A stretch of DNA of 64,000 nucleotides from Branchiostoma belcheri (GCF_001625305.1 NW_017802380.1:2409785-2473784), one strand, 5' to 3'. Positions 13,092 to 26,527 are shown, counted from the stretch's first letter. Program-made: numbers and translations. The notes: generated by a model not told the origin, from the letters alone.

Positions 13092-13160
13092 GACCGTGTG
13101 CGTCTAATTTGTGGAGTGTTTTAATGTTTTGCTGCATTTTTTCTATTTTTGTTTCAGATA

Positions 13161-13552
13161 AGGCCATGTTGATTTGATTATATGGATGACATCCGCGCGC
13201 GCATGAATTTTCGGCCGTTTCAAAAAAAAAGTTTTCAACCATACTATACTGTAAATCGTACAAAACAGTTGCAAAATGAGCAAAAATATATCGTAAGTTA
13301 CAAAAAAACCATACCAATGTCGTAGAATGCCAAAATCAAAGGAAAAAAGACGAAATTGTAAAGAAATGAACTTGAAGACTAGATTATTCGCCAAACCATA
13401 TTCTGTCCCATTTGCTCAACCCTCATGACCACGTAGATTTCATAATGAAAACAACTTTTTTTTTTGTGCAAAACTTTTTTTTTATTCGCACGCGCGCATC
13501 AATTTTGGGGTTCCCGGAGGATGTCATCCATATAATCAAATCAACATGGCCT
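13161..13552. mobile_element. MITE with 34-bp perfect terminal inverted repeats, ~392 bp
   Basis: The left end starts AGGCCATGTTGATTTGATTA and continues through TGGATGACATCC. The right end is its exact reverse complement for 34 bp (13,519-13,552). The interior next to each end carries a GCGCGCAT...ATTTT block and A/T runs. Flanks are TA on the left and AATA on the right. There is no transposase frame. Perfect ends suggest this is the youngest of the three related elements here. Lancelets are known to carry several MITE families (the LanceleTn group), but I cannot match this copy to a named one. Confidence 0.85.
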
Positions 13553-15692
13553 AATATAGGATTAGTAACCGTTGTAAGTTTGCATGGTCCAGTAAGTACA
13601 AAATGTATTATTATGTGTACAAACCAGTATTCCATCCTACTGTTAGATCACAGATGATAGGAAAAATGGAATGGGAAGAGTCCTCTTCGAAGATGTGGTT
13701 GGGAATGATGTGATAAATGATTCAAATAAAAATACAGATAACATGGAGATATCAAAAGCACATCAAACAATATGAAAACACATAAAAACCATGATGGTGA
13801 ATCTTTCCTGGTACAGTATATTTTGCAGTTATTATTTGTGTTTCTCAGACAAGGCTGTAACGTTTTATGCACAGGAATTTTTGTTTAGTACCAGTCACGC
13901 TCCTAGAATTCTGCATATACTCCACCCCAAGCCCAGGGGACAAAATGTCACTAAATGATGGATGAAACTCATAACTAGCTCCGAGAATTCTGTATGCATT
14001 TTATCTCCAACATAGACTGGTAAGCCAAGTTTCATAAAGTAAACCTGATGCCAAGTCACTCTCAAACACATCCACTTCCTCAACCCTAAAATGCCATGGT
14101 GATATAACAAATTGGAAAATGGAGCAACAATGGCTCTGCAGCTTTTCTTGATGAGTAAAGCATTTGGTAAACGACACAACTTCTTGAGAGTGTTTTCAGC
14201 TAATGATTATCTAGTGGGCTCCGCCAGGAGACATCAATAACAGCAAGGAAACAAAGACAGATGGTTGCTCTAATTCTTTCTGTAATTGAACAACAGAAAG
14301 AAGCTGTGAGACTCCATTTATGATCCGGGAAGATTACTTGTATACCTCATGTGGTTACAACGATTGCTGAAATTCAATATTGTGCCAAGAAAACTCAAAT
14401 ACCAAAGAGCTTACGTGGAACTAGTAAGCTTTCCATCAAGGAAATAATAACAACAGCTGGAATATTAAAGCAATTTTTTGAAAGTATATCTAAAACTTGA
14501 AAGGGCAAACAATATTTTTCTGATGATGTACACAGCTCTACATACATACATACATCCATAATACACATTCTCTAAATGTCACAATATTGTAAGCTACTGA
14601 TGTAATAAAACTTATATTTACAATGCCATTGTAGATTACGACATCGCAAATCACGTAGTTTATTACTCGGTCACCTTCACCTGAAATTCCATTCATTGGA
14701 AATTCTTCAGCTAAAAATTGTCCAAAACTCTTATTAAACCACTTAAACAAATTGTATTTTTACGCAGGTTTGATGATTGAAGTTTGAAAACTACAAGGTG
14801 TATGCAAACCATGCTGTGGTGCCTATAGATAACAATTGTCTAGCAGAAACAGAAGAGGAGTGCCTATAAAAAACAGATGGTGCAGGGATTCCCATCATGT
14901 ATCCCCTCATATTGCTGTTGATCCTCTGCACTTCTAATAATAAATGTGCCATAGGAGGCATGCATATATGATGTGCTTCTGATGGGACATCAGCAACGAT
15001 AGGAGAATATTAATGTCTTATCTGCCAGAGATGAAGTGCTATTTTGTTGTGGGTAAGTGCATTTTCAATATATCGGAGATCACTGTGCTTCTGATATCAG
15101 TAAAGGGAGGAAAACAAATTTCCTGAACACTCTGTGCACTGTTGTTATCAATAGCAGCTTCTCTGAAGGTTATCGCAATGATGAATTCGACTCTCAACGG
15201 CTCTTTTTATAACAAGTACCATGTGAAAACTTATTTTGACTCAACGTGCACAATTTCTGAACTAATATCACACCGTCCAACTTTCCACAAATTACGGGCG
15301 CATGCATAACGACCGCACGGAGAAAATCTATTCACACAAGCAAAGAATTATAGTTATTAGCCTCTGTCCCACTGATCTCTTGCTTCTCCAATATTGAAAC
15401 CATATTTTTCTCCCCCTTAAGGTCAATGGGATCATATCCTCTTGGTATTTCTTTCCAAGACCCATTATCAAAATGAGATAGAGTCCCTCTGACCTTCTAT
15501 ACTTTCTGATATTAAAATGTCTTTCTTCTGTCAGGATGACGCATGGGGAGCACTGCTGGTAGATTGTAGCCAAAGGCTTGGGGAATCGCTCTTCTTCCTC
15601 GGCATGATGCGTGTTCATTCATCCTGGTCCTCCCTGCCCTAGTTGTGCCATCCGCAGTGTCGGTAATGAGGAGAGATGTTTCAACCATGGTT
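13553..15692. other. AT-rich noncoding sequence
   Basis: No coding frame with recognisable content. A short TACA tetranucleotide run lies at about 14,538. The part from 15,180 to 15,690 is slightly richer in GC but unremarkable. Confidence 0.4.
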
Positions 15693-16089
15693 AGGCCACA
15701 GCAAGTAATTCTTATGGATGACATCTGTGCGCACATTGATTTTTGCCTGTTCACAGAAAAAAACAATAAATTTTGCTTCCTGCAACTATGACTAAAAAGT
15801 CACCATAGTGCCGCAAATTACAAAATTAGAAGATGTGATGAAAGGAAAGAAACAGGGCAGGACAACAACTGCTGTTCCACTGATTTATTGCCGTTTTCAT
15901 GACAAATAAAAGACTTGTTGGTTGTAACATTGTTACCTCACTCAATTTATGTCCTAACATTTGTCGTCCCTAGTATATTTTAAATCTAGGCATCTTTTTT
16001 TTCAGCCCTTCTTGATTTTTTTTCACGCTCTCGCATTAGATTTAGGGTGTCCAGAGAACGTCATCCATAAAATTTACTTGCTGTGGCCA
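15693..16089. mobile_element. Diverged MITE of the same group, ~397 bp
   Basis: The left end reads AGGCCACAGCAAGTAA, then TTATGGATGACATC. The right end, reversed, reads GGCCACAGCAAGTAAA, then TTTATGGATGACG, about 25 of 30 positions identical. Inside each end there is again a (T)GCGC.CAT..ATTTT-like block followed by A/T runs. Length and layout match the element at 13,161, but the outer ~20 bases differ, so this is a separate, older subfamily. Confidence 0.75.
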
Positions 16090-18399
16090 TAAGAGGGAAG
16101 GCAAGGAGTACTGGCTCCGAGCAAGATGAAGTGTGGCGGGCGAGAATGGTCACTTCAGTGCAGGGATTATTTTCCATTTAGGACTGATGATTTGGTTGAC
16201 CGGTCGGCTCACTCTGAAGACAGATCTCTGGTGTCCTACTTACGGTGTCAGAGAATATAACCCTCTGTTATGGAAGAAAGAAAGTGTGTCATAATCCAGG
16301 TTCACTTCCCATTTTCCCCCACCTTCAACAATGACACTATCCATTTTGGTCTCTCAAAAATAGCTATAAAGGAAAATTGTGATACAGCTGCACTGAATAT
16401 GACTGTGCAATTGCACACCTACCACTGCAACTACTGCAGTTGTTGAAGCACAGCACAATTCCAATTAAGTATCAAGGCCAAACCCCAGGTTAGTTTTGTA
16501 AACCTTTAAAGTACTTTTTAGATTGTGTAATGTATCACAGGTGCTTTAGTACCAATCTGTTAGACTAATGTTTCAGTACATAGTGATATAGCTTGGATTA
16601 TAGTGTCTACTTCATTCCATTCTGCCCAGTAGGTAAATATTCAGAGCTACAAATATGTTGGTGTTGCTAATATTGTATAGTTTATTGCTTCACTAGATGA
16701 GGTAGTACATGTATTCCTATTTCGATGTGTTTTCTTTCGGATCGAGAATTAACAAATATTAGCTCTGGAGTGAACATTTCCATTGAGACCACTATTTTTC
16801 ATCAGTTTGTTTTCTTTTTATCCCTGGTGAAGCACTAGACTATGCACATCAGCGGCAAGATTACCGGTATACAAAGCTGCATTGATTACAGCAAATTGTC
16901 CTTTCAGGTAGTGCAAATCTAATCCCTGTTGCCCTGAACTCAAGGAAAGACAAGTTAGCACTATTGACACATAGAGAGGTGAATCAATTACCCAAAATGG
17001 CCCATATTTTGACAGGAGGTCTCCCTTCAGATCCCAAACTCTCTTTGGACCTCTTCAAAGGTTCAATGTTCCTTTGTCCTTGTGTGAAGCGTTTCAGGTT
17101 TTATGATAGTATAACAGTAAACAGATTGGATGTTAGTGTTAACGTGTTCTTTATGAACACAAGGGTTAAGCATACGGGTCAGTGACCCCTTTTAGACTCA
17201 ACCACAGAAAATGGCCGGGGCTTTTTCCCCCCCGACCTTAAGTTTGTTTTACTGCACCTCAGCTGCAAGGTGGCCCATAACGTTATTGGTCCTGACCTAG
17301 TCTGTATCCAGGAAAGATGGACAGGCTGAACTTGTTAACATATCTCACTAAGGGTCCCATAAACCAGGGGTCGTGACCTGTCCGTGCTCCGTGGCTTGTG
17401 TCCAGCTGAACTGATGGGTGGGGGAGCTCACCGTTTAATTCTTTTTCATTTTTTGCGCGCAGCTAACTGGGAACTCCTCATTCCGTGAGCATTGCTTGGT
17501 ATGATGTTAGCAGGTGATTCATGGTTTATAGGTGCACAGCATGAGCACCAGCTTATATCGTGCTTGCCTAGGAAAGGCACACCTTGCTATAATCATTCTA
17601 CGGAGAAAATGTGACCTTGTTTTACAGATAATCCCTTGATAGATTCAACCTGGGATTCAACTTGATGCCAATGTTGACCCTTACTTGACATTTGCCCCTC
17701 ATATAGGCAGAAGAAATGGAGGTCAGTACCTAGCCCTTTCTCAAAGTGTTGAAGATATTGAATTGTGGTATTCCTACAACCTCCAGTGTCACGAAACGTA
17801 ATGCGGTCTTCAATCTCTCTTCCCTAATGAACTCAGCTGAGTTTCTGGCAGTCAATAACCCTTTTAACCCCTGACTTCAAGCACCAATGACAAATCATCA
17901 CCATTGTTCAAAACACAGCCACTTCTTCAAGGCCCATGCGTCTTGTCAGGGATCTTATATGAGCTGATTGGTCTAGAAATATCCGTCAACATTTTGGGGA
18001 TCAATTATGCAGTCACACCAACAACAGAGGTGTGGCCAGCTACTTTACACCTGCCGTAGAAGATACGGACATGACAAAAAAAAATTGGATATGGTTGTAT
18101 TAGGAACTATGATGACACCATAAGATAGTACATTATGGTTAAATAAATCTAGCTATTACATGTATTGGCAGATTCCTCTTGCAAAGGTTTCTCTTGTCCA
18201 TAGTTCTGTTATCCAAAATGGTAATGTTACTTTTTTTTCTTTTTTTTCTAAAAAATTTCCCTTAAACCAAAGATGTTTTTGCTTCAAGTAAGGATTTTCT
18301 GCTGAAGGTATGGATGCGATAATTTTATAATCCATATAGCTGAAGGAGTATACTGTAGATAACTGTCAATCTATCTATTGATCAGGTTATATTTAGCTC
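16090..18399. other. Unique noncoding sequence
   Basis: No frame resembles a known protein; the 73-codon frame at 16,964-17,185 has no domain I recognise. The stretch 17,180-17,480 is richer in GC, with a C-run at about 17,227-17,234. Nothing else stands out. Confidence 0.35.
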
Positions 18400-19090
18400 A
18401 TTTGAAATGACAGCAGTTGTTTTCATGGCAAGGTAAGCAGCTTTGATACCACATGACGTCATGCCTGAGGCATTTAGTGGTTTGAACGAACGTCATGTTG
18501 AATTAATGCCATATCGTGGCCGTTTTGAAGTTTATGGTCATCGTCATTATCTGACGCTGTTTTTGTTTCACAAACCTGGCGTGGTCTGATCATCCACCCA
18601 ACTCAATCATCCTCCTGAACCGAAATGCGTGACCGGACGGCTTCTTGACTTATATACATGCATCCTGCCGTCATGGGAAAAAATATGGCCGGTATAAAGT
18701 GCTACATTAATGTTGCAACATGTGGCATGACTCACTGTAGCAAAGTCGGCCTGGGAATATGAGTCGGGATCACGTTCCTGCAATGCTACCCTTGATAAAT
18801 ACCCTCCTCTGATTTATACACGGAGAGTGCCGGTGTCATTACCATTTGTCTTGCTTTTGTTTCCCCCTGCCACGGTGGGCAAAATTGCACGCTTTGGCGT
18901 CGCAAATTTCCCCCGTTATTTCCACAATCGGAACCCCAATTGCCTTTTATGCCACCCGGATGGCCGTTGGCAGAAGTGGAAAGGATTGTGACCGCGAAGG
19001 GATAGATCTTCCAAATGAGATTTACGGCTCGATGTAACCGTTAGGGTCGGAAAACCTCATTTTCACAACAACCCCATACAGTTTTGTGCA
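18400..19090. other. Constrained-looking, CpG-containing block
   Basis: Low in simple repeats and balanced in composition, with TGACGTCA (a CRE-type palindrome) at about 18,456 and several CpG-bearing words. The plus frame 18,846-19,037 is short and unidentifiable. I read this as a candidate regulatory block, by texture only. Confidence 0.3.
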
Positions 19091-19588
19091 CGTAACATTA
19101 CATTTTACAAGAACTGTTTTTAAAAACACCTACCAAAAAAAAGGACCAAGGACTGACCGTCAGGTATGGAAAGGAAAGTGCCAGTCGGGGGGAACAAGAC
19201 AAGGTGCACAGGTATAATTAGAAAGCACCCTTCAAAGCAAGATTTGACTAGCACATTGAGAATCATCCCGTCAAGTATTATCACAGAACATTTGGCCATC
19301 CACACAAACCTATGATAACAGTTGTTGAAGAAGAGACAGATCAGGCGGCCTAAACCGGTCAAACATCCTACCTGACCATAGACTCCTCTCTAGAAGCAAG
19401 GAAGTAAATGTAAATGTGCAAGGAAGTTGATCAAACAAAAGTGCAGAGCAGAGGAATTGAAAATAGGCAGAGACTGTTGACTCGAAAAAGAAGATCTAAA
19501 GAAATATTTGCACCTACACTATATAGACCCCTGCTCAACCTGTTGTTACACGGGTTGCTCATTTTAACAATTGACACCTGGCATCTGT
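19091..19588. other. Unique noncoding sequence
   Basis: No coding, RNA or repeat signal seen. Confidence 0.35.
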
Positions 19589-19672
19589 TACACACACATA
19601 ACTCACATACTCAAACACACATATAACACAAACACACACCTACACACACACACAAACATAAATACATTTTTG
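19589..19672 (+). repeat. CA-rich microsatellite
   Basis: Interrupted (CA)n with a block GTTACACACACATA followed by CTCACATACTCAAACACACA. The same block reappears in the microsatellite at 22.2 kb. Confidence 0.9.
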
Positions 19673-21299
19673 GGTCCTTGTGCACTTGTCGAAAGATTTG
19701 ACGACCTCAGCAAGGAAATGAATATTGCTACATACAGCAACAACATTGCTGAACATCCCTGAACTTCCTCTGAAGCACCTTAATGGTGCATATAAAACAA
19801 GTCTTCCTAGACATAATGGCAACACCTGCTAGGGGTCATTCTTTCCACCCTTAATGTTGTCTGGACCATTTTCTTTCCCGTTCCAATAAGGAATATCTTG
19901 CACGAAGTTGTTAGCAGTCAGATCCTTCCTTGTGGTCTTATGCATTTGCGGATGATCCTAACTGCCTCTTAAGGTCTTCCATCTACAGGTCCTTGCTAGC
20001 CTTAAGGTCCCATCACGAGGAAGGCGCACACAAATGGCCTGGTAAGCTTTATGCCATGCTTACAGCACGTCGTACGAAAAGTGCTGCGCGGATCCACTAA
20101 AAGCCACAGATGGCGGCCTTTTGCTCATGGGGGCCTTTTCATACTGCGAAATTCCGATATCTTTAGACGCCTAATGACAAGATTGCTGTAAGAGGTCCTG
20201 CAAACGGCCTCATGATGCCCAACTGAGAGCTTTAACACCCTCTTACAGGCATACGGCATCTCCCCAATGTCGCTCCATTTGTACACCGGGTCCGAACGGA
20301 AATTAGGAACAAACCATCAATTTTCGCCCATTTCTTCCCGGGTCATCCCTCAACCGAACAAGGTAGGGCATAAACGTCAAGTTTAGAGGATAGGGTCCCT
20401 CTTCAAGACAACTCAGAGCAGTGATTACGAATTCCAGTCATGCTTCGTTGCACCTAGTAGCTGTACCAGTTGTGCCTGTAACATTATCCAGGGATACAAG
20501 CTCTGGTATCCTGCCAAGCTGCAGATCAGTTACTAGATTGAACAAGTTTTCATCATCAGGATGATACATGTCCACCTGCAATTACTTGCAACCTACAGGA
20601 TCAATTAGAGCGGTAAATTCGGGCTCCAATTAGAGCGCCTAATCTGCCAAAGCCAAATGTAAGCAGTGGTTTAATTTCTCAGTGTCCGCGGCACTTTCCA
20701 AGGGTGAAAGTACAGGGAGAACTTGTGTCTAGGCTACACTACAGTGGGACAACATCGGGTAGATCGATCCTAGGCACCGAAATCAGAGAGGTTAAGGTCT
20801 CGTTTTTCTCCCGCGATTGATTTTCAAGATGTAAGACCTCCTCAGCATGCATAAGGCCACAAAAGTGCATGATCTATTCCACTATTACTGCACCAGCCTT
20901 CCTGACTGAATATAGAAGTCGTATCAAAAGATTTTCCTCAGAACTTGTACTGAAGGATCGTCAGGTCTCAGAAAGATTGAAGACTTCATACAACCTGCAC
21001 CTGCTACCCTTGCAGTTCGTACTATTACAGATTGAGTAATAACTATGATCTAGTGGCCTTTCCTCTTGCAACTACATGTTGGCTGCATAAACTTTTTTGA
21101 AAAAGTTTTGCCTAGTGATTTTCGAACGTTTGATATTGAATGAATGGAATTATAGCAAGTAGACACTTAACTTTATCCCCTAACCCCATAACTAATAATA
21201 TAACTTTTTGGCAAAACAGCTACCTAAACATACTAATGTTAGTTGTGATTGAATGCTAACTTCAGTCTAAATCTAGTACTAAATATATGCTCTAACTGG
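19673..21299. other. Unique sequence with a balanced block 19.9-20.9 kb
   Basis: No recognisable gene. From about 19,990 to 20,850 the sequence is GC-balanced and CpG-containing, including the duplicated word CAATTAGAGCG near 20,602 and 20,627. This may be a regulatory block or very old decayed sequence. Confidence 0.3.
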
Positions 21300-22105
21300 T
21301 TTCTTCCTGTAGTTTTGACACTTTTGAACAAAAATGCTGAGGCATGGTTTACACGTCTGAGTGACACCGACTTTACACAGTTCAAAATTAACATGCAACA
21401 GTGCTGGTGACATTGAATATGTAGGTCAAACCGAACATTATCACTATCTGAACCATCAGAACGGAGCAGTAAAGAGACTAGCTGACATGATGTATGAGTT
21501 CGGCAGGATCATTAACAAGTTAACACCCCCTCCAGCAAGTGCTGATGCACTTATCAGGAGTCCTACTTTAAGTGCTTTACCTTTCAGCGATCAAACTGTG
21601 CAGATAAGCAACATAAATTAGCTTAATTCGGACGTGTTACGAGGCACCTCACGGGCACGTGGACCGTCACATGATCCGGCCGCGTCAACTTCTGGCCTGA
21701 CCTTGAAACTTGTCCTGGCTTCTTTAAGGCAGACAAGGGAGAGAGATAGTGAAAATTATGACCGAGTGCATGAGGTAGTGGGCTTTAAAAGCCTTTTTAT
21801 GCAATGTGTTATGTATGGTAGTTAAGGACAGGATTTATCACTATCTTTGCATTTGAAAGAGGCTTCTGACACTTTGACTGCCCGTGGTTATAGCCTGCTT
21901 CAGGCAGGCTGTGCTTCACCTTGCGCTGAACGACTGTTTAGCAAGGAACAACCATTTCCAGGTCTATAAACTCGCTGGAAAAGGTTCTGTGATGTTGGTC
22001 TATTTGTTAAACCTGGAAAGAACAAAAGACTTCTCAATCGACTTGCTGTTGCATTATGCATGTATTGTCAAATTACAGTGTGGGGTAGACAATAAGGAGC
22101 AGTAA
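21300..22105 (+). pseudogene. Decayed coding-like stretch, family unknown
   Basis: Several short open stretches on the plus strand have a protein-like composition. One near 21,330 contains AEAWFTRLSDTDFTQF, which loosely recalls the W..L...F spacing of LTR-element Gag proteins; others lie at about 21,460-21,620 and 21,840-21,960. The stretches are in different frames, so the sequence is an old, clearly broken fossil with several breaks. No terminal repeats were found around it, and related microsatellites lie on both sides (19.6 and 22.1 kb). It could equally be a decayed host gene, or chance. I do not assign a family. Confidence 0.25.
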
Positions 22106-22272
22106 GACACATGCACATGCACAGTGACTCTCTCTCACTCACACACACATACAATGTATGCATGCACATGCACACATGCACGCAGACACAGGCACACACA
22201 CATAAGAAACACATCCGTTACACACACATACACTCACATACTCAAACACACATAAATACACATACACAAATA
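22106..22272 (+). repeat. CA-rich microsatellite, ~165 bp
   Basis: Interrupted CA/CATG-rich repeat. Its later part shares an almost identical ~40-base block with the microsatellite at 19.59 kb (GTTACACACACATA...CTCACATACTCAAACACACA). Confidence 0.9.
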
Positions 22273-25200
22273 AACTAGGAGTTTTGACAATGTCAAATCC
22301 TTGTTGTTGATGTAAAACAATGTTTCCCCAAGCATAGTGGTGTAAATTTTCTGAATTAATGGTGCAAATTTACCTACACCTACATGTAGTGCCATTTCTT
22401 ATATATCACAACCCCCCCTCCAACCAGCAACCCTTCCTGATCCATCCCTTAGCCCAATTAAAGATTCATAACTATAACAAAGGGTCATATTTCTTTATGG
22501 TTGATCTTTATCCAGCACATTTCCTGCCAATAGTGCTGTAAGAGAAAATGTCAGATGCCATTTCATGCTACCTTGGTTTGCCTCTGTGAGGAAATGGCAA
22601 CGTGTATTGAAAATCACTGGACTATGAATGTCAGGCATTGTACACCATCTTCACAGCTCTCAAGGAGATAAGGCAGTGAGGTTGTTTCTCGTCTTAGGAT
22701 TTCACTGGGACCTCCTGACATCTCAGAAAGGAAGGACCCTTCAAGCTGTGGGCGGATGATCTTTTCAGCACCAAGGAGAAAGCCGCCAGGTCAACCTACC
22801 TAAGTGGATACCGGGTTGGGATGGTCTGTGCAACTTGTAGAATTTCTGGTGAGTGCAAAGCATTTCTGTCTGAAAACAGTGCATGCATAGTATATTTGTG
22901 GAGTCAGACTTACATGTAGTTTTATTGTTACAAAAAGTTTACCATTTGGAATTGTAGTGATCCCTTTTTTATTGAGACAGACAACCGTTTTATGTACAGT
23001 CAACTCTGCTCAAGAAGGCCACTCAGAAGACAAATAGCCTATATATATATGGACAGGTGATCACTATAAACAGGATTCTTAATGCTTGTGTCAAGGGGAA
23101 AAATTATCTAAAAGACTACTACCATCAGGTGGGTTACATTGGTCACATGTCCTTATGTGGAGGTGGTCCCTTGTACAGGTTTGACTGTAGTCAAAACAAT
23201 TGTATGCACCAAAACAAGATCACCTCCATCCATGAATGAAAATGCTACACTTAGTCTTGTTCTTTAAGAAAAGATTGTTTTAGAATTGTGAACATCAGTA
23301 GGAGTTTCCCAGTTGATAATCCAAAATTCATATATAAAACTTACTATTATTAAGATAATGACAGCACCACTAATTACCAACTCTTATGAATTTCTTCCTA
23401 AATCCCTGCAAGGGTCTCTTGAAGTTTCCCCTCCAACCTTGCTTCCTCTGGGAAATTCTGAAATAAGCCTCATCACTCCTCTGCATGACAGTTGAGGTTA
23501 TTAGTTATTGCTTCATAACCAGGATGTCTGGCATCAGATGGGTTGAGTATCAGTGTTATATAAGGACATGCATGTTTACTGCTGATACTGCATGTTCCTG
23601 TTACTGCTGGTTTGATTCTCTTGCATTTAATTTAGTATTATTTTTTTCCAGTTTAAAGATGAACGAATATCTCTAAACATATCTTCTTTTGGGATGTGAT
23701 CTTGCTTGCCTGATAGTGTACAGGTCTTCATTTCTACAGGTAAAAGGTTCATGTTTATGACTTAAACCTGGAACATGGAACTTAACGACCAATGATGCCA
23801 CTATAATGTGTCTAAAGGGACCCAACATGATTGTAAATCATTGCCATGTACCATATTCTGTTAACTACAGTTATAGGAATGTCCTGTAGTTACTGAAACA
23901 TTGTAAAATTCAATACAGACTGTGATAATACATGCAACATATTAGTATAAGTATAGACCCCACGGCTGTCATCCACCACATTCCATACAGTTTTTGTTTA
24001 ATCAGATTACCCTTTGGAGGTGACATTAAACCTTCAATCATGTGTCTTAGCAGAGCCTTGAGCCTGTTAAATAACCCACCACACTTAGAGCTTGTTGATT
24101 TGAGTAGGAGACCAAACTGGTATGAGATTGAATGCCTAATTCTTTTCCTTCAGGCATATGGTGTGGTATTGTGTAGTTTAAACTTTGTACAATTATGGTG
24201 AACACAACCTAGACAAAAAAAATCCCATATCAAACTAGGTTATCAGAGGGTATTACATAATATAATAGAGAACATCACTCTACACTTCCTGTCTTGTTTC
24301 AAAACATCCTGTTGTTGGCAGACTTTGACGCTCTTGTCTTCATATTTCAAAATATAGTTTATTTTCCCAAGGGTAAACAGATTATCTTTATTTATTTATC
24401 AAACTTGAACTTAAACTTATAGCATCGCCTTGCCTTGGTGACTTAAGTTAACCCATGTATATTGAATCATGCAGCATGTATAAATTTATTTTTTAAATTG
24501 CAGAGGAGTAAAATGTCATTGATGTAAAGATGACTGGAGAACTTTTGCACTGCACTCCACAAGAAAAGGTCTGTAAATGATGCTGATTGTTAACTTGGAT
24601 AACATCTAGACCTCCATACTAGACAGGACCAATCTGACACTTAAAAGTATAAGGAAAGGATTTGCAAAGTTTACGTTTGTAAGAAAAGCTGTCAGTTATA
24701 CAAGGGCCAGACAGTCAGAGTGTTTGTGCAGAGTTAATCTCCACTTCCCTGAACGATTGAGAGAACCAAACAATACATCCAACAGTTGTGTCATGGAATT
24801 TGTCCACCCATGTTTGCAATTTTTCTAATGGGAAAAGACAAGCTTTTCTATGTCACTGTTTAATTTTCTTGTACAAGAAGATGGATTGCAACATTTGAAG
24901 AAAAAACTTACGATGTAAATCTCACCTGAAATGAAGAGTTCCTTGAAATCTACTATACATTCGAGTGATCGGCAAGTTATGTGAAAAGGTTACCTTCTGG
25001 CTAAAAGAAATTAGTTTCTTGCCCAGTAACCAAGGCAGAGGTGTCATCCATTTTTTTTCTATTCTAGCACATCCCTTTTGTCGCACATGTCATGAAAATA
25101 ACAAATGTCAGCCATAGAATGCCCAAGGTCAAAGCTTGGGCTACTTTCTCCTTCAGAGATAACCTTCAGAGGACAGCCATGGCAAAGGTGGAAGGTCAGA

Positions 25201-26147
25201 GCTATCCTCACCCCAGGAGTAAGGAATAATGTCATTTAGAGAATGAACACTGCTATAAGAAGCTTATAGCATTAACCCAGGGAAATGAGCATCAGTGATA
25301 GCTGTTGGCACTAACAAATGCAGCAGGGTGCATCGTTGTGTCAGGATCTCCGGGTCTAATGGAGATAATCCTCCTTATCATCCACATCCAGAAACCTGCG
25401 AGGGAACCTTCCTGTCAGCTTATCTTCTGTAGAATCTCCGGATCTCTGCCGTGGCCCGACATCTTCTATTCACGCTACAGTCAGTTAGCCTGTTAATAAA
25501 GAACGCTGTCGTCCATGTTTGATTTGTTTTCGTCGGCTCTTGCAGTGATCATGACACCTGTTGTGATTTAGGTAGGATCATAGTGAGACGTTGAAGACTT
25601 CTATGACAGTGAGTTGTCCATTACTTGTGAGTGGGACAGAGCACTTGCAGGTGTGTATGTGATGGCCAATTAATGTTATGAAATATAATTACTAAGTTAC
25701 TTCATTATTTTCTACATAAACCCTTTGGCCATTCTTCAAATTCAGGTTTGTTTTGCTCATTCGTCAGTGTTGCTACTTGTCGTTCTGTGAATCTATTTTA
25801 TTGATGGTATGCAAAGAAATAAACAAACAAATTATAACAGAAGGTAATTGAATCCAAATGTCACAAATATTGCAGCATGAATTCTTGAAGGCAAAGCACA
25901 GAAACATAACATCGATCTAAATGATAATGTGAATTGTTCATCAGACTGTGTATCATATATATTATGATATCATTTGTGATTCAGTTCTGAGAGCCAAGGG
26001 CATTATGGCAGCTGGTATTTGGCGAGATTTTCCAGGTGCTTAAGCATGTAATGCACTTATGGGATATGTTACCTGTACTCCCCACCGTACACACACCTGT
26101 CAGGCAGATGGGGGGGGGGTATTCTCAGTCTGGGTCATCAGTTATAT
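22273..26147. other. AT-rich noncoding sequence
   Basis: All frames are short and unidentifiable. A tail-like tract at about 24,385-24,445 (minus strand: AAGTTTGATAAATAAATAAA) looks like the 3' terminus of a LINE or SINE but has no recognisable body. A G10 run lies near 26,110. Nothing else stands out. Confidence 0.35.
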
Positions 26148-26527
26148 TTAGTGCTGACTCAGTCAGTGATATTGCTGTCACTGAGCCGACTATCACTCAG
26201 AATGTGGAAATGGTCAGAATGCATTAACATCACAATATCATTTTCTTTTTTCATTATATTCTTTTCTATTAAGATTATGGTAGTTATAAAACAAATGTAG
26301 TCTTCTCTTCTATCTGTTATGTATCCAGTGCTGGCTCAGTAAGTGATATTGCTGTTAATGAGCCGAATATTCTTCAGAATGTGGCAATGGTCAGAATGAT
26401 TTAACATCACATTATCGTTTTCTTTTGTTTTTATTTCATTTTATTACATTCTTTGCTATTAAGATTATGGAAGCAATCTTAGAGAAAAGGTAGTCTTCCT
26501 TTCCTACTGTTGTAATGTACTCAGTGA
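26148..26527 (+). repeat. Two-copy tandem duplication, unit ~177-189 bp
   Basis: Anchor GTGATATTGCTGT begins at 26,166 and 26,343, and anchor ATTAAGATTATGG at 26,269 and 26,458. AGTGCTGACTCAGT and CAGTGCTGGCTCAGT mark the unit starts, and a third start (TGTACTCAGTG) follows at about 26,515. The copies differ at many positions, so the duplication is old. In the first copy the start can fold on itself (GACTCAGTCAGTGA and TCACTGAG). Confidence 0.8.

Noticed and set aside
16698-16707. TGAGGTAGTA, identical to the let-7 seed region
   Set aside because: The following bases do not match let-7 and no pairing arm lies nearby, so a chance ten-base match is likely.
24385-24445. LINE-like tail with GATAAATAAATAAAG on the minus strand
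   Set aside because: Only an A/T-rich tail is visible with no recognisable element body, so it is mentioned in the region entry but not called as a mobile element.
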